Below, in pieces: positions 25,440 to 33,882 of a DNA stretch of 64,000 nucleotides. This DNA comes from Paenibacillus periandrae. GTDB lineage: Bacteria; Bacillota; Bacilli; Paenibacillales; NBRC-103111. Below the pieces are notes generated by a model. It had not been told where the DNA came from. It made no database searches and worked only from the letters and a program-made list of their open reading frames with translations. Each line of letters begins with the position of its first letter. Position 1 is the stretch's first letter. The stretch is from positions 276,965-340,964 of the forward strand of contig NZ_JAJNMU010000009.1 of assembly GCF_022458865.1 (NCBI RefSeq), written 5' to 3'. The translations under genes and the position numbers were made by a program.

Positions 25440-26139
25440 AAGGATTGAAAGGATTCGAAACGAAGAAAGAAAATACCATGAAGCTTGTTACGATAATTAT
25501 CAATTATTTGAAGAGGGATCTTGGCTGCACAAGCCCGTAAAAACAGTAATGGATACTTTGTCTAACTTCGATTACATGAATAAGCTGATTGTTTTAGATC
25601 TTGGTTGTGGTGTCGGTAGAAACAGCATTCCGATAGCCGAAACTTTGAAAACACGAAGTGGAAAGGTTGTATGTATTGATTTAATGCAAGCAGCTCTCAA
25701 TAAATTATTAAGGTACAGTCACAAATATGGTGTAAGCGACTATATGGAAACGTATCTATCAGACATTGGAGAATATAACATTTCAGATAAGGAATTTGAC
25801 TACATCATTGCCGTATCAGCATTAGAGCATGTGGAATCAGAACTTAAATTTACACAAGTGTTAGAAAAGATGGTGCGAGGAACGAAAGATCGAGGGATCA
25901 ACTGTATCATTATGAATACTAACATTCAGGAAATAGATATTTCAACAAGCACGGAGTTAGAGCCTTTAATAGAACTGAATATGACAACAGATCGATCCAA
26001 GGAATTGCTTTCGAGAGCCTACGAAGGATGGGAAGTTAACTACACTACTGTAAAGTCGTTGGCGTTCAACATTGAGAGGAATGAACGTGAAATACTACTT
26101 AAAAGTGATTGTATTACATATGTAGTTCAAAGGAGATAG
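25432..26139 (+). CDS. SAM-dependent class I methyltransferase
   Basis: A 235-residue Rossmann-fold methyltransferase. Motif I is VLDLGCGVGRNSIPIAE, motif II is the acidic VVCIDLMQAAL, and the post-II strand reads FDYIIAVSALEHVE. The pattern recalls TehB-type and small-molecule methyltransferases. GAGGGAAG is about 9 bases before ATG 25432, and it is translationally coupled to VanW. The substrate may be linked to the VanW/APH neighbours, but nothing in the sequence proves this. Confidence 0.85.
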   Translation: MNKRIERIRNEERKYHEACYDNYQLFEEGSWLHKPVKTVMDTLSNFDYMNKLIVLDLGCGVGRNSIPIAETLKTRSGKVVCIDLMQAALNKLLRYSHKYGVSDYMETYLSDIGEYNISDKEFDYIIAVSALEHVESELKFTQVLEKMVRGTKDRGINCIIMNTNIQEIDISTSTELEPLIELNMTTDRSKELLSRAYEGWEVNYTTVKSLAFNIERNEREILLKSDCITYVVQRR

Positions 26140-26188
26140 TGTAATTCTTCAAAGCATTTTAATTTACTTAACGGATAGGACTGATCCC

Positions 26189-26674
26189 ATGTTTTATGTT
26201 AATTCAAGAGCGATAATTGAAAGAGACTATAATAATGAAAGACAAATTGTCATTCAAATAAGAAGTAAGCCAAATGAACCATTCAAGCTTGAACTACCTG
26301 GCGGAAGAGTCGAGCCTTATGAGTCCTTGATCCAGGCTCTGAGAAGAGAGGTAAGGGAGGAGACCGGCTTAGAGCTAACTGAAATCGAAGGAGAAGACAC
26401 AAGAATAGATACAGTTGGGTTGAATCCGGAATTTGAAGTTGAATGTATGCAACCCTTCGCAGCCTACCAAACCATAAAGGGACCGATCGATTCAGTGGGG
26501 TATTATTTTAGATGTAAAGCTGAAGGAGAGTTATTAAATAGCGGTGATGAAACGACAGATATAAGATGGATCGATATTCAAGAGTTGTCCGATCTAATTC
26601 ATAACGATCCGTTACAGTTTTCCAATGTGGATCGGGCAGGGATCATGTACTATTTAAAGCAGGTGGAGGGGTAG
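26189..26674 (+). CDS. Nudix hydrolase
   Basis: A 161-residue second Nudix protein. The Nudix box starts at GGRVEPYESLIQALRREVRE and continues ETGLEL, a complete match to the consensus. The N-terminal strand reads AIIERDYNNERQIVIQIR. It follows the methyltransferase by 50 bases. The two Nudix genes in this island are not close copies of one another. Confidence 0.87.
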   Translation: MFYVNSRAIIERDYNNERQIVIQIRSKPNEPFKLELPGGRVEPYESLIQALRREVREETGLELTEIEGEDTRIDTVGLNPEFEVECMQPFAAYQTIKGPIDSVGYYFRCKAEGELLNSGDETTDIRWIDIQELSDLIHNDPLQFSNVDRAGIMYYLKQVEG

Positions 26675-26708
26675 TATTTTTTAAAAATCCAATAAATAGA
26701 AGAGCTAC

Positions 26709-26850
26709 GGAGAGACTACATGGAACAGGGTGGCTAAATCACTCGCAGATTATGGTGGTTTGTCATGGCATGGTGATCGCCACTTTATTGGAATTAATAT
26801 CAGAGGATGTCCAGCTATGTGGAGTATATGAATATACTTTAAATCCATAG
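26709..26850 (+). pseudogene. Remnant of a histidine phosphatase C-terminal half
   Basis: One frame reads GETTWNRVAKSLADYGG and, after a shift near 26755, another reads VVCHGMVIATLLELISED and runs to a TAG at 26848. This is the C-terminal part of the phosphoglycerate-mutase/histidine-phosphatase fold (the VVSHGGVI strand). The RHGE N-terminal motif is absent. It is a decayed fragment with a small deletion and frameshift. Confidence 0.65.
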
Positions 26851-26877
26851 CATTGTATGTAGGAAAGGAGTAATGGA

Positions 26878-27495
26878 ATGAAGGACTGGGAGGAAGCCCT
26901 CACAACATTTTGCAAGCTTTACTTTAATTCTGGAATGCAAATAGATTGGATACTGGTTGGTTCGGTTGGTTCTGTGATACAAGGAGCTGATATGAATCCT
27001 AACGATATTGATATATACACTAAGGATTGGGTGGGAGTCGAGCAGTTAGCAGGGTTACTAGAACCATTTCAGTTAGATGAAAAGAGCGATCTCCCTTATC
27101 ATGATGCAAACTGGCTTTCGTCGAAGGAAGAACCGTATCATACACAGACTTTTTCAACTGGTTTTACTTGGACTAAAGGGAGATGGAGAGTGAACTCGTT
27201 TCTTTTGGAAGTCGTACATATTTCCGAATCGGCGGGAATTCCAGATTCAGAGGATGGAGAAGGAATTTGGGAAGGAGGGAAGTATATTTGGAATAAAGCT
27301 CGTTATGTTGATTTTGATCATATCCGCATACCACTAATCCCTCTTGAAATACAGCTTGAATCCAATCTCAGACGAAAACGACAAGACCGTATTGACGCCA
27401 TCATGCATGCACTTAAAGCAGGAGGATTGGACGAGGAGTTACTGAACAAGGCACTCTCTACAAGTCATTATCATTTGGTTAAACAATTGCTCTAG
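26878..27495 (+). CDS. Nucleotidyltransferase-fold protein
   Basis: A 205-residue protein with the minimal nucleotidyltransferase active site: LVGSVGSVIQG then MNPNDIDIYT (GS...DxD). A third strand LLEVVHISES may carry the last carboxylate. Such proteins include aminoglycoside adenylyltransferases, MNT toxins-antitoxins and tRNA-like enzymes, so the substrate is open. AAGGAG is 8 bases before the ATG. It follows the phosphatase remnant and keeps the AT-rich character of the region. Confidence 0.75.
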   Translation: MKDWEEALTTFCKLYFNSGMQIDWILVGSVGSVIQGADMNPNDIDIYTKDWVGVEQLAGLLEPFQLDEKSDLPYHDANWLSSKEEPYHTQTFSTGFTWTKGRWRVNSFLLEVVHISESAGIPDSEDGEGIWEGGKYIWNKARYVDFDHIRIPLIPLEIQLESNLRRKRQDRIDAIMHALKAGGLDEELLNKALSTSHYHLVKQLL

Positions 27496-27553
27496 AAGTG
27501 TTCAAGCAAGAAATTGCAAAGCAGTATAGTCATGCTTAGGGAGGAGATCATAG

Positions 27554-27916
27554 ATGATTATTGGGTTCCATCACGCTCAAATTACAATTCCGAGAGGGCA
27601 AGAGGACGAGGCAAAAGATTTTTATTGCCAGGTCCTTGGATTTAAAGAGATTCAAAAACCGCAATCGTTAATAGGAAGAGGGGGATTCTGGGTTCAAGTT
27701 GGCAATCAAGAGCTGCATATTGGCACCGAGGATGGTGTGGATAGATCCAAAACCAAAGCGCATTTGGCCTATAGAGTCGAGGATATTAAGAAAATGGAAG
27801 AAGTACTCACACAGCATGGAATTAGTCTATTAGAATCAGTGCCTATTCCAGGCTATGAAAGATTCGAATTTAGGGATCCATTTGGCAACAGAGTTGAATG
27901 TATTCAACCGTTATAA
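27554..27916 (+). CDS. VOC-family (glyoxalase fold) protein
   Basis: A 120-residue VOC protein: IGFHHAQITIPRGQEDEAKD at the start (His ligand) and FEFRDPFGNRVECIQ at the end (Glu ligand). Substrate unknown. GGGAGGAG precedes the ATG by about 9 bases. It ends the AT-rich small-enzyme run and converges on the next minus-strand gene. Confidence 0.82.
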   Translation: MIIGFHHAQITIPRGQEDEAKDFYCQVLGFKEIQKPQSLIGRGGFWVQVGNQELHIGTEDGVDRSKTKAHLAYRVEDIKKMEEVLTQHGISLLESVPIPGYERFEFRDPFGNRVECIQPL

Positions 27917-27936
27917 GTGCAAGATCGGACCTCGAA

Positions 27937-28263
27937 TCAAAGGGTTAACAAGGATTTTTTGCAAAAGCGTCTAATACATTCGAAAGTAAGCCATACGGCG
28001 GCATCGTTTTTCATTCTGGCTTGGAGCTCTTTTTCCTGATCGACTTGTTGAAAATGGGCTTCAAGCGTTGCTTCCAAACAGCTTCGAAGATCATTAATGT
28101 AATTCACATAAGGGGAATAATCGTCTAAAAAACCGTCGGCTGTATCGCGGCTCTTCATAATGATAGAAGCAGCTTCGTGATCTGTTATTTTGTAAGTCTC
28201 CTTCAACAAATCCTTAACCCCGTTCAGAACCTCGTCATCCTCAAAAAAGTCAGATAAGACCAT
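27937..28263 (-). CDS. Hypothetical helical protein
   Basis: A 108-residue soluble protein, MVLSDFFEDDEVLNGVKDLL..., predicted almost wholly helical, with no signal peptide. The C-terminus is basic (CIRRFCKKSLLTL). I recognise no family. GAGGG eight bases before the ATG at 28263 supports this start over the in-frame start at 28323. It is divergent from the AraC regulator, and the shared intergenic region carries the direct repeats noted at 28371-28400. Confidence 0.55.
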   Translation of the reverse strand: MVLSDFFEDDEVLNGVKDLLKETYKITDHEAASIIMKSRDTADGFLDDYSPYVNYINDLRSCLEATLEAHFQQVDQEKELQARMKNDAAVWLTFECIRRFCKKSLLTL

Positions 28264-28370
28264 AACATTCCCTCCCCGGTTAGATATTAAAAGCATGCTG
28301 AACAACAACATTGTGCATACCATCCAGTTATGAGAGTATCATAACAAACTTTTGTCGTAAAAAGTTATAG

Positions 28371-28410
28371 TCGGTTGTTGAAAAATAGCACTCGGTTGTT
28401 ATGTTATAAT
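28371..28410 (+). promoter_or_regulatory. Direct repeats and -10 box before the AraC gene
   Basis: TCGGTTGTT occurs at 28371-28379 and 28392-28400, exactly 21 bases apart (two helical turns), directly before TATAAT at 28405-28410. No good -35 exists. AraC-family activators bind such direct repeats next to the -35 region, so this is a candidate autoregulatory site. Confidence 0.55.
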
Positions 28411-28446
28411 GACATCAGCTTAATTTATCCCAGGGGGGAATTATGG

Positions 28447-29298
28447 ATGTTATCGGACGATATTTTAAAAAATAGTGAGATTCAGTTTAAATACCGAGAT
28501 ATCTCTGTGGCAAATTATCCGGGTTTTTACCACTATCATCGAGGCATCGAGATTCTATTCGTTCATCAAGGTCAAGGACATATCATTATGAACCGCAAGA
28601 TGTATGATTTGAATTCGGGCTGCATCGTATTGATTCAACCGTTCCAGCTTCACCGCCTGAATTTTGAAGTAAGCGATCAAAATCCTTATGAGCGTACGGT
28701 TGTGACATTCGAACCTTCGACCTTCGCTCCTTATTTCAAGAGCTTTCCTACTGTTCTGCGATTTTTTGAACATATTTGGAAGGAAGAGCTGTCGAATCAA
28801 GTATTCCCAATGGATAGCGGAGCCGCTTATATGTCGGATATATTTGAACGTTACAACACGAAGATGTCAGACCGGCACGGGAATGAGCAGCTCGAAGCGG
28901 CTTCCATTTTGCTTATCCACATTTTGGATTACCTGAAATCGTTACTTGAGGATAGTCAGCTTCAAGGGGTTCCACGTACCGAACGTAGTGTGGAAAAAAT
29001 TATGCAGTGGGTGGAAGAGCACTACACGGAACCCTTTGAGCTTAGTGAACTGGCAGAGGAGCTTCATCTTTCCAGATATCATGTCTCACATCTTTTTCGT
29101 AACGAAACGGGAAGCAGCATTACTGACTATGTCATTGCCAGAAGGATCAGGCAGGCCTGCTGGCTGTTAAAAACCGAATCGTTCACCATCGAGCAGATTG
29201 GGTCCATGGTGGGAATCCCTAATTTCTCATACTTCTGCCGTATCTTTAAGAAAAATATCGGGGTTACTCCCAAGCAGTACCGTGACAGCTTTATTTAA
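28447..29298 (+). CDS. AraC-family transcriptional regulator with cupin-like sensor
   Basis: A 283-residue regulator. The N-terminal half is an AraC_binding (cupin) domain: YHYHRGIEILFVHQGQGHII and SGCIVLIQPFQLHRL. The C-terminal half holds two helix-turn-helices: LSELAEELHLSRYHVSHLF and IEQIGSMVGIPNFSYFCRIF, ending GVTPKQYRDS. GGGGGG lies about 8 bases before ATG 28447. These regulators usually sense sugars. No sugar operon is adjacent, so the target is unknown. Confidence 0.92.
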   Translation: MLSDDILKNSEIQFKYRDISVANYPGFYHYHRGIEILFVHQGQGHIIMNRKMYDLNSGCIVLIQPFQLHRLNFEVSDQNPYERTVVTFEPSTFAPYFKSFPTVLRFFEHIWKEELSNQVFPMDSGAAYMSDIFERYNTKMSDRHGNEQLEAASILLIHILDYLKSLLEDSQLQGVPRTERSVEKIMQWVEEHYTEPFELSELAEELHLSRYHVSHLFRNETGSSITDYVIARRIRQACWLLKTESFTIEQIGSMVGIPNFSYFCRIFKKNIGVTPKQYRDSFI

Positions 29299-29314
29299 CA
29301 CAAATCTAGAACGG

Positions 29315-30392
29315 TTAGTGGAACAGCTTGGCATATTTGCCATAACCGCGTTTCTCAAGCTGTGCTGCTGGGATAAATTCCATTGATGCTGAATTCATGC
29401 AGTAGCGTAAACCCGTAGGCTTCGGTCCGTCTTCAAACAGATGACCCAGATGAGAATCAGCATATTTGCTGCGAACCTCTACACGAACATCTCCAAGACT
29501 GCGATCCTCCTTAGTCACAATATTGCCTGGTTCCAGCGGCTGCGTAAAGCTCGGCCAACCGGTGCCTGAATCATATTTATCCTTGGAGCTGAACAGCGGT
29601 TCACCAGAGACGATATCGACATAGATGCCGTCTTGTTTGTTATCCCAATATTCGTTGTGGAACGGACTTTCGGTTCCTTCATGCTGTGTCACATCAATTT
29701 GAAGTGCGGTCAATGTTTTTAATTTTTCGTTCTTGTTAACATTTTTGTAGGGTTCTTCCTTTGGTGTCAGCTTCACTTCGAGATCGGCTCCCCATATTTT
29801 GCTGAAATACGCGTCACGCCCTGAGGCTTGGCGATAGCTGTTGTAATGGTCGGGATTTTTGAGATAGTAGTCTTGATGATATTCCTCGGCTTTATAAAAG
29901 GTAGACGCGTTCCGAATCTGCGTCACAATCGGCTTGTTAAATCGGCCTGATACGGAGAGTGCTTTCATGGAAGCCTCGGCCAGCTGCCGCTGCTCCTCAT
30001 TGCGGGCAAAGATGGCTGTTGTATAGGACTCGCCGCGATCGAAGAATTGTCCTCCTGAGTCTGTGGGATCAATCTGCCGCCAATACACCTGCAGCATTTC
30101 TTCATAGCTGATTATGCTCGGATCATAACGAATTTCTACTGATTCCAGATGGCCTGTCGTTTCGGTGATAACATCATTATACGTAGGATTATTGAGGTGT
30201 CCGCCTGTGTACCCGGATACAACGCTCAGAACTCCGGGAATTTTCTCGAAGGAGGATTCCATACTCCAAAAGCAGCCTCCGGCAAAAAGTGCAATGTCTC
30301 CGAGCACGTTCGAATAACGAGAGGCTGGCGTATATGGTGACGATCAAGAGCACAAGCGGAGTTGCCAAAAGCATCCATTTTTTCATATTCAT
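29315..30392 (-). pseudogene. msrAB: MsrA-MsrB fusion, peptide methionine sulfoxide reductase, with N-terminal frameshift
   Basis: The intact part (29315-30307) encodes MsrA with the catalytic GCFW cysteine (GGCFWSMES) followed by MsrB with the active-site cysteine in [11 protein letters not shown]. MsrA reduces the S and MsrB the R sulfoxide of methionine. The proper start is further upstream: GGAGGTGAT precedes an ATG at 30392 that begins [19 protein letters not shown], a membrane signal anchor. That frame runs into [14 protein letters not shown] and is one base out of register with [13 protein letters not shown] single indel near 30300-30325 therefore separates anchor and enzyme. The GTG at 30307 has no ribosome site. 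MsrB has no CXXC zinc pairs. Confidence 0.8.
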
Positions 30393-30581
30393 CGTATCGA
30401 TCACCTCCGGACTATCTACCACTATTATAAAGCCAAATCCTTACAATAGTCTTACGTATTGTCTACGATGAAGGATAACTTTTGAGATTTTTTTCAAATA
30501 CTCGGTCCAGAAGTGGGCTAGGAGAGGCAGACTTATGGTTTGTGATATAATGGAAATAAAAAAGAAACGAAGGTGTATCGT

Positions 30582-31142
30582 ATGCCTGCATATATTGCGC
30601 TGCTCCGCGGGATTAACGTGAGCGGACAAAAGCTGATCAAAATGGTTGAGTTGAAGCAGATGTTTGAGCAAATGGGCTTTGAACGGGTTCAGACCTATAT
30701 CCAAAGCGGAAATGTTCTCTTTATAACAGAAGACGCCGAGACGGCATTGAGATCAAATATTGAGCAGCGGATTCAGGAGGTGTTTGGTTTTGACGTCACG
30801 GTTGTGATCAGGACAGTTGAACAAATGGAGTACATAACTAACCATTGTCCATTCGAGGCAGACCCAACGTCTGCAGTAGAGAAGGTCTATATCGCACTAC
30901 TCGCGGAGAAGCCGTCTGCGGATAACATAGCGAAGCTGCTGCTCTGTACAAGTGAGATCGATGAGTTCCAGCTCTCCAGCTCTAAGCTTGAGGTCTACAT
31001 ACTATGTCGGCAAAGCATTCGTAAATCGGTATTTACGAACAATTTTTTGGAAAAAAAGCTGGGGGCAGCCGCTACCACTCGTAATTGGCAAACGATGAGC
31101 AAGCTTACTGCTTTGGGAAAAGCTCTGACCACAGAAAGCTGA
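30582..31142 (+). CDS. DUF1697 family protein
   Basis: A 186-residue protein. The N-terminus YIALLRGINVSGQKLIKMVEL and the following YIQSGNVLF are the DUF1697 hallmarks. The function is unknown; the fold is a double ferredoxin-like one. ATG 30582 follows GAAGGTG by about 9 bases, and GTG 30573 overlaps the ribosome site. A TATAAT box is visible at 30545-30550. It is divergent from msrAB. Confidence 0.85.
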   Translation: MPAYIALLRGINVSGQKLIKMVELKQMFEQMGFERVQTYIQSGNVLFITEDAETALRSNIEQRIQEVFGFDVTVVIRTVEQMEYITNHCPFEADPTSAVEKVYIALLAEKPSADNIAKLLLCTSEIDEFQLSSSKLEVYILCRQSIRKSVFTNNFLEKKLGAAATTRNWQTMSKLTALGKALTTES

Positions 31143-31218
31143 TCAGCTGTTTAAAAATCAGGTGGAAGAGGTAATAAATTAAGCGGACTGCGAACCACAA
31201 TACATAGAAAGAGGCGAA

Positions 31219-31617
31219 ATGATGGGATTTAAACCGTATTCGTATTTGATTTTTTTATTATCCGACTCTAGCTGGGATATGATCAACTTCGCGGAGCGTC
31301 TGAAATTGAAATTCAGCGCCCCTAACACACAGATTGAAGCGTCCGATCAAGTGACGGTTATGACAATTGACAGCTGGAGCTTCCGCATTGATTACAACCA
31401 GGATCCGTCCGTCGTGGAAGAGTCAGCCGAGATCGCTCAAGCGTATGCAGTCGATCACGTAGATCAGGAACGTATTGCCGCATGCAGCAGAAGACTTGAA
31501 ACGAGTGGGGATGCCGATCCTGATATGGATTATTTTAACGATGTGATGATTTTTCTGGAATGGATCGAGAAGGAATACCCGGTGGCTGTGTTTGATAGTC
31601 AGGAAGGCTTTTTATAG
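31219..31617 (+). CDS. Hypothetical protein
   Basis: A 132-residue soluble acidic protein, MMGFKPYSYLIFLLSDSSWD..., alpha/beta in pattern, ending with FLEWIEKEYPVAVFDSQEGFL. The combination of an aromatic-rich first strand and a late IEKEYP helix recalls small immunity-like or SMI1-neighbour proteins, but I cannot assign a family. AGAGGCG is about 6 bases before the ATG. It is 30 bases before the next gene and probably cotranscribed. Confidence 0.65.
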   Translation: MMGFKPYSYLIFLLSDSSWDMINFAERLKLKFSAPNTQIEASDQVTVMTIDSWSFRIDYNQDPSVVEESAEIAQAYAVDHVDQERIAACSRRLETSGDADPDMDYFNDVMIFLEWIEKEYPVAVFDSQEGFL

Positions 31618-31646
31618 ACAGTGGTTGGGTCAGGGGGATAGCTTGG

Positions 31647-32282
31647 ATGACAGAGCAACGAGAAGGCTTGGGAGAACCGTCTATTTTGAAAAAAAGACTG
31701 CTCGCTTTGGCTGCACTGGATATTATTGTATGTGATGAGGAATGGCTGCGGTATCACTGCTTTGATACGAATTGGACTGAAGAGCTATCGTTGGCCAAAG
31801 TAGATAATGGCTCGGGTGACCATCTGTATATTGTGTTCGGGTCGCAGGGGGTTATTTTGAAAGGCTTCGATCATGAATCGGCACTCAGCCCCCACGCTGG
31901 TGACGTCTATGAGGTTTGGCCGGGCATATATGATCAAGTACCGAATGCGCTGATGGCTTATCTGCAAGACCCCGCCTTGGAGCATGATGTGGTTTCCTTT
32001 TGTATATGGCGAGCAAGCAATGAGGGCCAGTGGCAGCAGGGAGAGGTCCAAATTCCGCAAGGAGCCGATGATGGCTCATGCTGGTTGTTGGGGACGATTA
32101 GTAAATCACATGAGGAATATGTTGAATGGGCGGAAGGGTATTATGACCTTTCATTGGATAAGGAGACGGTCAAACAGATTTTTGCAGGAGCCCCAGTTAC
32201 AGCAGACATGATTCACTTACTTGATCCAGGCAGGGATGCTGAACAAGCACTCTTGGAGCTGCATGCATTAGGATATTCATAA
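31647..32282 (+). CDS. Conserved hypothetical protein
   Basis: A 211-residue soluble protein. Segments such as DTNWTEELSLAKVDNGSGDH, VILKGFDHES and VWPGIYDQVP resemble a widespread uncharacterised bacterial family whose members I recall by sequence but not by name. No signal peptide or membrane segment. CAGGGGG precedes the ATG. It is followed by a strong terminator. The function is unknown. Confidence 0.7.
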   Translation: MTEQREGLGEPSILKKRLLALAALDIIVCDEEWLRYHCFDTNWTEELSLAKVDNGSGDHLYIVFGSQGVILKGFDHESALSPHAGDVYEVWPGIYDQVPNALMAYLQDPALEHDVVSFCIWRASNEGQWQQGEVQIPQGADDGSCWLLGTISKSHEEYVEWAEGYYDLSLDKETVKQIFAGAPVTADMIHLLDPGRDAEQALLELHALGYS

Positions 32283-32317
32283 GAAATAAAGAATCAAATT
32301 CCTTAAAAAAGGGTAAT

Positions 32318-32363
32318 GATAGGAGAAGAAGCCGTACATATTGCTTCTGAGCCTATCTTTTTT
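32318..32363 (+). terminator. Rho-independent terminator
   Basis: GATAGG / CCTATC and AGAAGC / GCTTCT pair with a 3-by-3 internal loop, and seven T residues follow. Confidence 0.8.
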
Positions 32364-32383
32364 ATGTGAAAGGACTGACAAGC

Positions 32384-33730
32384 ATGAAACGAAAAGGAAC
32401 CTGCAAATATACAATACCTCTTATGCTATTAACCCTGGCGATGGCCACGGGCTGTGGCTCCAATACCAATTCAAGCAGCAGTGCTTCGATGACCGTTCCG
32501 TCCGTAGCGAGCGGAGGGCAGACAAGCGGTACAGGCTCTGCTAATAATTCGGGGTCCTCTGGGGCATCCAATCCGTCTCAAGATAGCACAAGCACGGGAG
32601 CTGCTTCTCCATCAACAGATGCAGCGAAGCCAGCCGAGCAGCAAATTCAAACGATGCTGACAGATATGCATCTGCTCGGGGATAAGCTTGGGTATGCTTG
32701 GGGAGTGACGTCTAAGGAATTCAGGCTGTACCGTACAGAAGATGGGGGAGTGAAATGGACGGCTGCTTCCCCAACCCCGAACGGACATTCCTTCCAAGCG
32801 TCACCACAAGACAATGCAGGTGTTTTTGTACTGGATCGCGATCATATCTGGGTGTTTCAGCCTGGACAAAATGAATCCAAGTCCCAGCTGCTCCGCACGA
32901 AGGATGCGGGTAAGACTTGGGAAACGGCAGAGCTGCCCAGTATGGTAAGAGCGATAGGATTATATTTTATCGATCAAAGTCATGGATGGCTGCTAAGCTC
33001 GTCAGATGCGGCCATGGGCAAGTCCGAGAAATCTTTATATGTGACCGAAGATGGAGGTGCGAGTTGGAAGCAGATTATGGAGAACACCGGCTACCTGCCT
33101 ACAGATAATCCGACTCCTCAGGCGATTCCACAAAGTGGACATTCACGCGGGATGAGCTTCAGGGACGCCATGACTGGATTTGTTCCGTTAGAAACGATAG
33201 ATGGTAAGCCGGAATTGTATGGAACGCGTGACGGCGGTCATACATGGAGTGCAATCCCCTTACAGATACCTGCAGCAACGAATGAAATCTATTATTCGAT
33301 TGCCGCGGCGCCACAATTTTGGGGATCAGATCGGATGAAGGGATGGTTTCCGGTCATTGTAAGAGGGAAGGATACCCAATATTTTGACGGCTTTTTTACT
33401 ACGGACGGCGGACAAAACTGGACGTACACAGCGTTAAATACAGTGCCTGCTGATCAGGCGAGCACGAGCTACGACATTACTTTTGTCAACGATAAAGAAG
33501 GCTGGTACTTAAAGGACGGAAGCTTCAGCCATACCGAGGACGGAGGCACTACCTGGAAAAAGCTTGCTGCTGATCCTGTACTGTCAGAAGCGTCCCAAGC
33601 ATTCCCTTATACACTTAGAATGGAATTTACCGAGGGCGGGACCGGTTGGCTGCTGCTGAGGAATGAAGCCTCGACTGGCTCGAGATTACTGCAAACGAAA
33701 GACGGCGGCGCCACATGGCAGATGCTGTGA
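32384..33730 (+). CDS. Lipoprotein with Asp-box (BNR) repeats, beta-propeller
   Basis: A 448-residue surface lipoprotein. The signal MKRKGTCKYTIPLMLLTLAM ends in a lipobox ATGC. A Ser/Thr/Gly/Asn-rich linker of about 60 residues follows, then at least seven Asp-box motifs: TEDGGVKW, TKDAGKTW, TEDGGASW, TRDGGHTW, TTDGGQNW, TEDGGTTW, TKDGGATW. This predicts a sialidase-like or Ycf48-like beta-propeller outside the membrane. The catalytic residues of sialidases are not evident, so binding or assembly is likelier than hydrolysis. AAAGGA precedes ATG 32384. Confidence 0.85.
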   Translation: MKRKGTCKYTIPLMLLTLAMATGCGSNTNSSSSASMTVPSVASGGQTSGTGSANNSGSSGASNPSQDSTSTGAASPSTDAAKPAEQQIQTMLTDMHLLGDKLGYAWGVTSKEFRLYRTEDGGVKWTAASPTPNGHSFQASPQDNAGVFVLDRDHIWVFQPGQNESKSQLLRTKDAGKTWETAELPSMVRAIGLYFIDQSHGWLLSSSDAAMGKSEKSLYVTEDGGASWKQIMENTGYLPTDNPTPQAIPQSGHSRGMSFRDAMTGFVPLETIDGKPELYGTRDGGHTWSAIPLQIPAATNEIYYSIAAAPQFWGSDRMKGWFPVIVRGKDTQYFDGFFTTDGGQNWTYTALNTVPADQASTSYDITFVNDKEGWYLKDGSFSHTEDGGTTWKKLAADPVLSEASQAFPYTLRMEFTEGGTGWLLLRNEASTGSRLLQTKDGGATWQML

Positions 33731-33740
33731 TATATGGATT

Positions 33741-33769
33741 GAGGTTGGCCAGCGATGGTCAGCCTCTTT
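33741..33769 (+). terminator. Probable terminator after the lipoprotein gene
   Basis: GAGG-TGGCC / GGTCA-CCTC stem with one mismatch and a 6-base loop, followed by a short TTT. Confidence 0.5.
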
Positions 33770-33795
33770 GCAAAATCCAATCCTTCTGCTATAAT
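33768..33795 (+). promoter_or_regulatory. SigA promoter before the AAA+ gene
   Basis: TTGCAA (33768-33773), a 16-base spacer and TATAAT (33790-33795). Confidence 0.6.
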
Positions 33796-33882
33796 TAATT
33801 AGTAAATATTACGATTAAATCCGTTGATGATCAACAACGTAGTCGGAATAATGATTTTAATATGAAGGAGAATTGTTGCATA

